From the NCBI GenBank assembly GCA_938009335.1, contig CALLHT010000164.1, positions 1-14,432 on the forward strand: 14,432 bases of DNA, written 5' to 3'. This document shows positions 13,767-14,432 of the stretch, piece after piece. A program made the position numbers and the translations under genes. Numbering within the stretch: position 1 is the first letter of the stretch; the number at the start of each line of letters is the position of its first letter. Source of the stretch: an uncultured Rhizobiaceae group bacterium. Lineage in GTDB: Bacteria > Pseudomonadota > Alphaproteobacteria > Rhizobiales > Rhizobiaceae. A model generated the notes under the pieces. The model was not told the DNA's origin. It saw only the letters and a list, made by a program, of their open reading frames with translations, and did no database searches.

Positions 13767-14432
13767 CTAGGCTTTAACGCCTGTTCCGATCGGGCAAGAG
13801 ACGCCAATACCGCCCACACCGCAATACCCTTCAGGGTTTTTGGCAAGATATTGCTGATGGTATTCTTCTGCAAAAAAGAAGTCTTTAGCCTCAAGAATCT
13901 CAGTCGTTATCGTGTTTGAAATGCCAGAATTTTCAAGCGCTTGCTGAAAAATCGCCTTTGATTCGGTTGCAGCAATCTGCTGTTCGCTTGAGAATGTGTA
14001 AATTCCAGAGCGATATTGCGTCCCGATATCATTGCCTTGACGGTTGCCCTGTGTTGGGTCGTGGCCTTCCCAAAACGTCTTGAGCAATGTCTCATAGGAA
14101 ACTTTGGCAGGGTCGAACACAACAAGCACAACTTCATTGTGCCCGGTCATGCCGGAGCATACCTCTTTGTAAGTGGCGTTTGGTGTGTGACCTGCTGAAT
14201 ATCCCACTGCGGTAATGTAAACGCCTTCGATTTGCCAGAACTTGCGTTCTACGCCCCAAAAACAGCCCATACCAAACAGAGCAGTCTCCATGCCTTCCGG
14301 ATAGGGACCATGAATGGGTAGACCAGAGACAAAGTGATGCGTGCCTGATTCTATTGCTTCGGAACGTCCGGGAAGTGCGGTTGATGCACTGGGCTTGTTC
14401 AATTTACGGTCAAACATGTGAGCGAGAAACAT
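13767..14432 (-). CDS. msrA: Peptide-methionine (S)-S-oxide reductase MsrA
   Basis: Repairs oxidised methionine by reducing methionine-S-sulfoxide with thioredoxin. 221 residues; catalytic C57 in GCFWG, the substrate-pocket signature GHDPTQGNRQGNDIGTQYRS, and two resolving cysteines C204 and C213 (GYCGVGGIGVSC), nine apart as in the bovine-type enzyme. A 45-residue N-terminal extension ('LPGRSE', 'GPYPEGMETALFGMG') is typical of the rhizobial form. The start ATG is formed by the last three bases of the window (14432-14430), so the ribosome-binding site cannot be checked; M6 (14417) is an alternative. It is therefore probably complete, or else extends beyond the window. There is no signal peptide, so it is cytoplasmic. 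No clear terminator separates it from hpf, 87 bases downstream. Confidence 0.93.
   Translation of the reverse strand: MFLAHMFDRKLNKPSASTALPGRSEAIESGTHHFVSGLPIHGPYPEGMETALFGMGCFWGVERKFWQIEGVYITAVGYSAGHTPNATYKEVCSGMTGHNEVVLVVFDPAKVSYETLLKTFWEGHDPTQGNRQGNDIGTQYRSGIYTFSSEQQIAATESKAIFQQALENSGISNTITTEILEAKDFFFAEEYHQQYLAKNPEGYCGVGGIGVSCPIGTGVKA

Overview
The window reads as ordinary chromosomal DNA of an alphaproteobacterium, most probably in the Hyphomicrobiales (Rhizobiales). The evidence is gene content: a DUF2852-type tail, an ActS/RegB–ActR/RegA redox pair followed by MmcB, an Hsp20–DUF1150 pair, a long-form HPF and an MsrA of the rhizobial type. Base composition looks near 50% G+C by eye, which is lowish for the order. 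No tRNA, rRNA, CRISPR array, insertion sequence or phage gene was seen. Genus cannot be told from this sequence.

Layout. 1-177: C-terminal end of a DUF2852-like protein, closed by a strong intrinsic terminator. 255-998: YgjP-type zinc metallopeptidase. 1012-1116 (minus): a 34-residue single-span membrane microprotein with a strong ribosome-binding site. 1267-4593: four genes joined by ATGA stop/start overlaps: RlmI-like rRNA methyltransferase, TrmH/SpoU methyltransferase, lspA and an AcuI/YhdH-type acrylyl-CoA reductase. Only 18 bases later comes the redox sensor kinase RegB/ActS, then after 77 bases its regulator RegA/ActR. mmcB converges on regA with two bases between them. 7226-7852: L,D-transpeptidase lipoprotein, sharing a bidirectional terminator with the convergent malate synthase G (glcB). 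A 178-base divergent region with two dyads and a heat-shock-like promoter separates glcB from hsp20–DUF1150. A 280-base leader precedes an overlapping rtcB–prfH pair. This pair converges on hpf across a palindromic terminator. msrA (minus) ends the window, its start codon being the last three bases.

How the genes relate. The right half has a stress and ribosome-maintenance theme: a small heat-shock chaperone, an RNA ligase plus release-factor-like protein of the kind reported to rescue and re-ligate ribosomes cut in the 16S decoding centre, a ribosome hibernation factor, and methionine sulfoxide repair. The middle has a redox two-component system close to genes of central carbon and envelope metabolism.

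The most interesting items are the rtcB–prfH pair with its unusual leader, the 34-residue microprotein, and the paired dyads between glcB and hsp20. RtcB–PrfH is a known though uncommon system. I do not see a wholly undescribed multi-gene system here.
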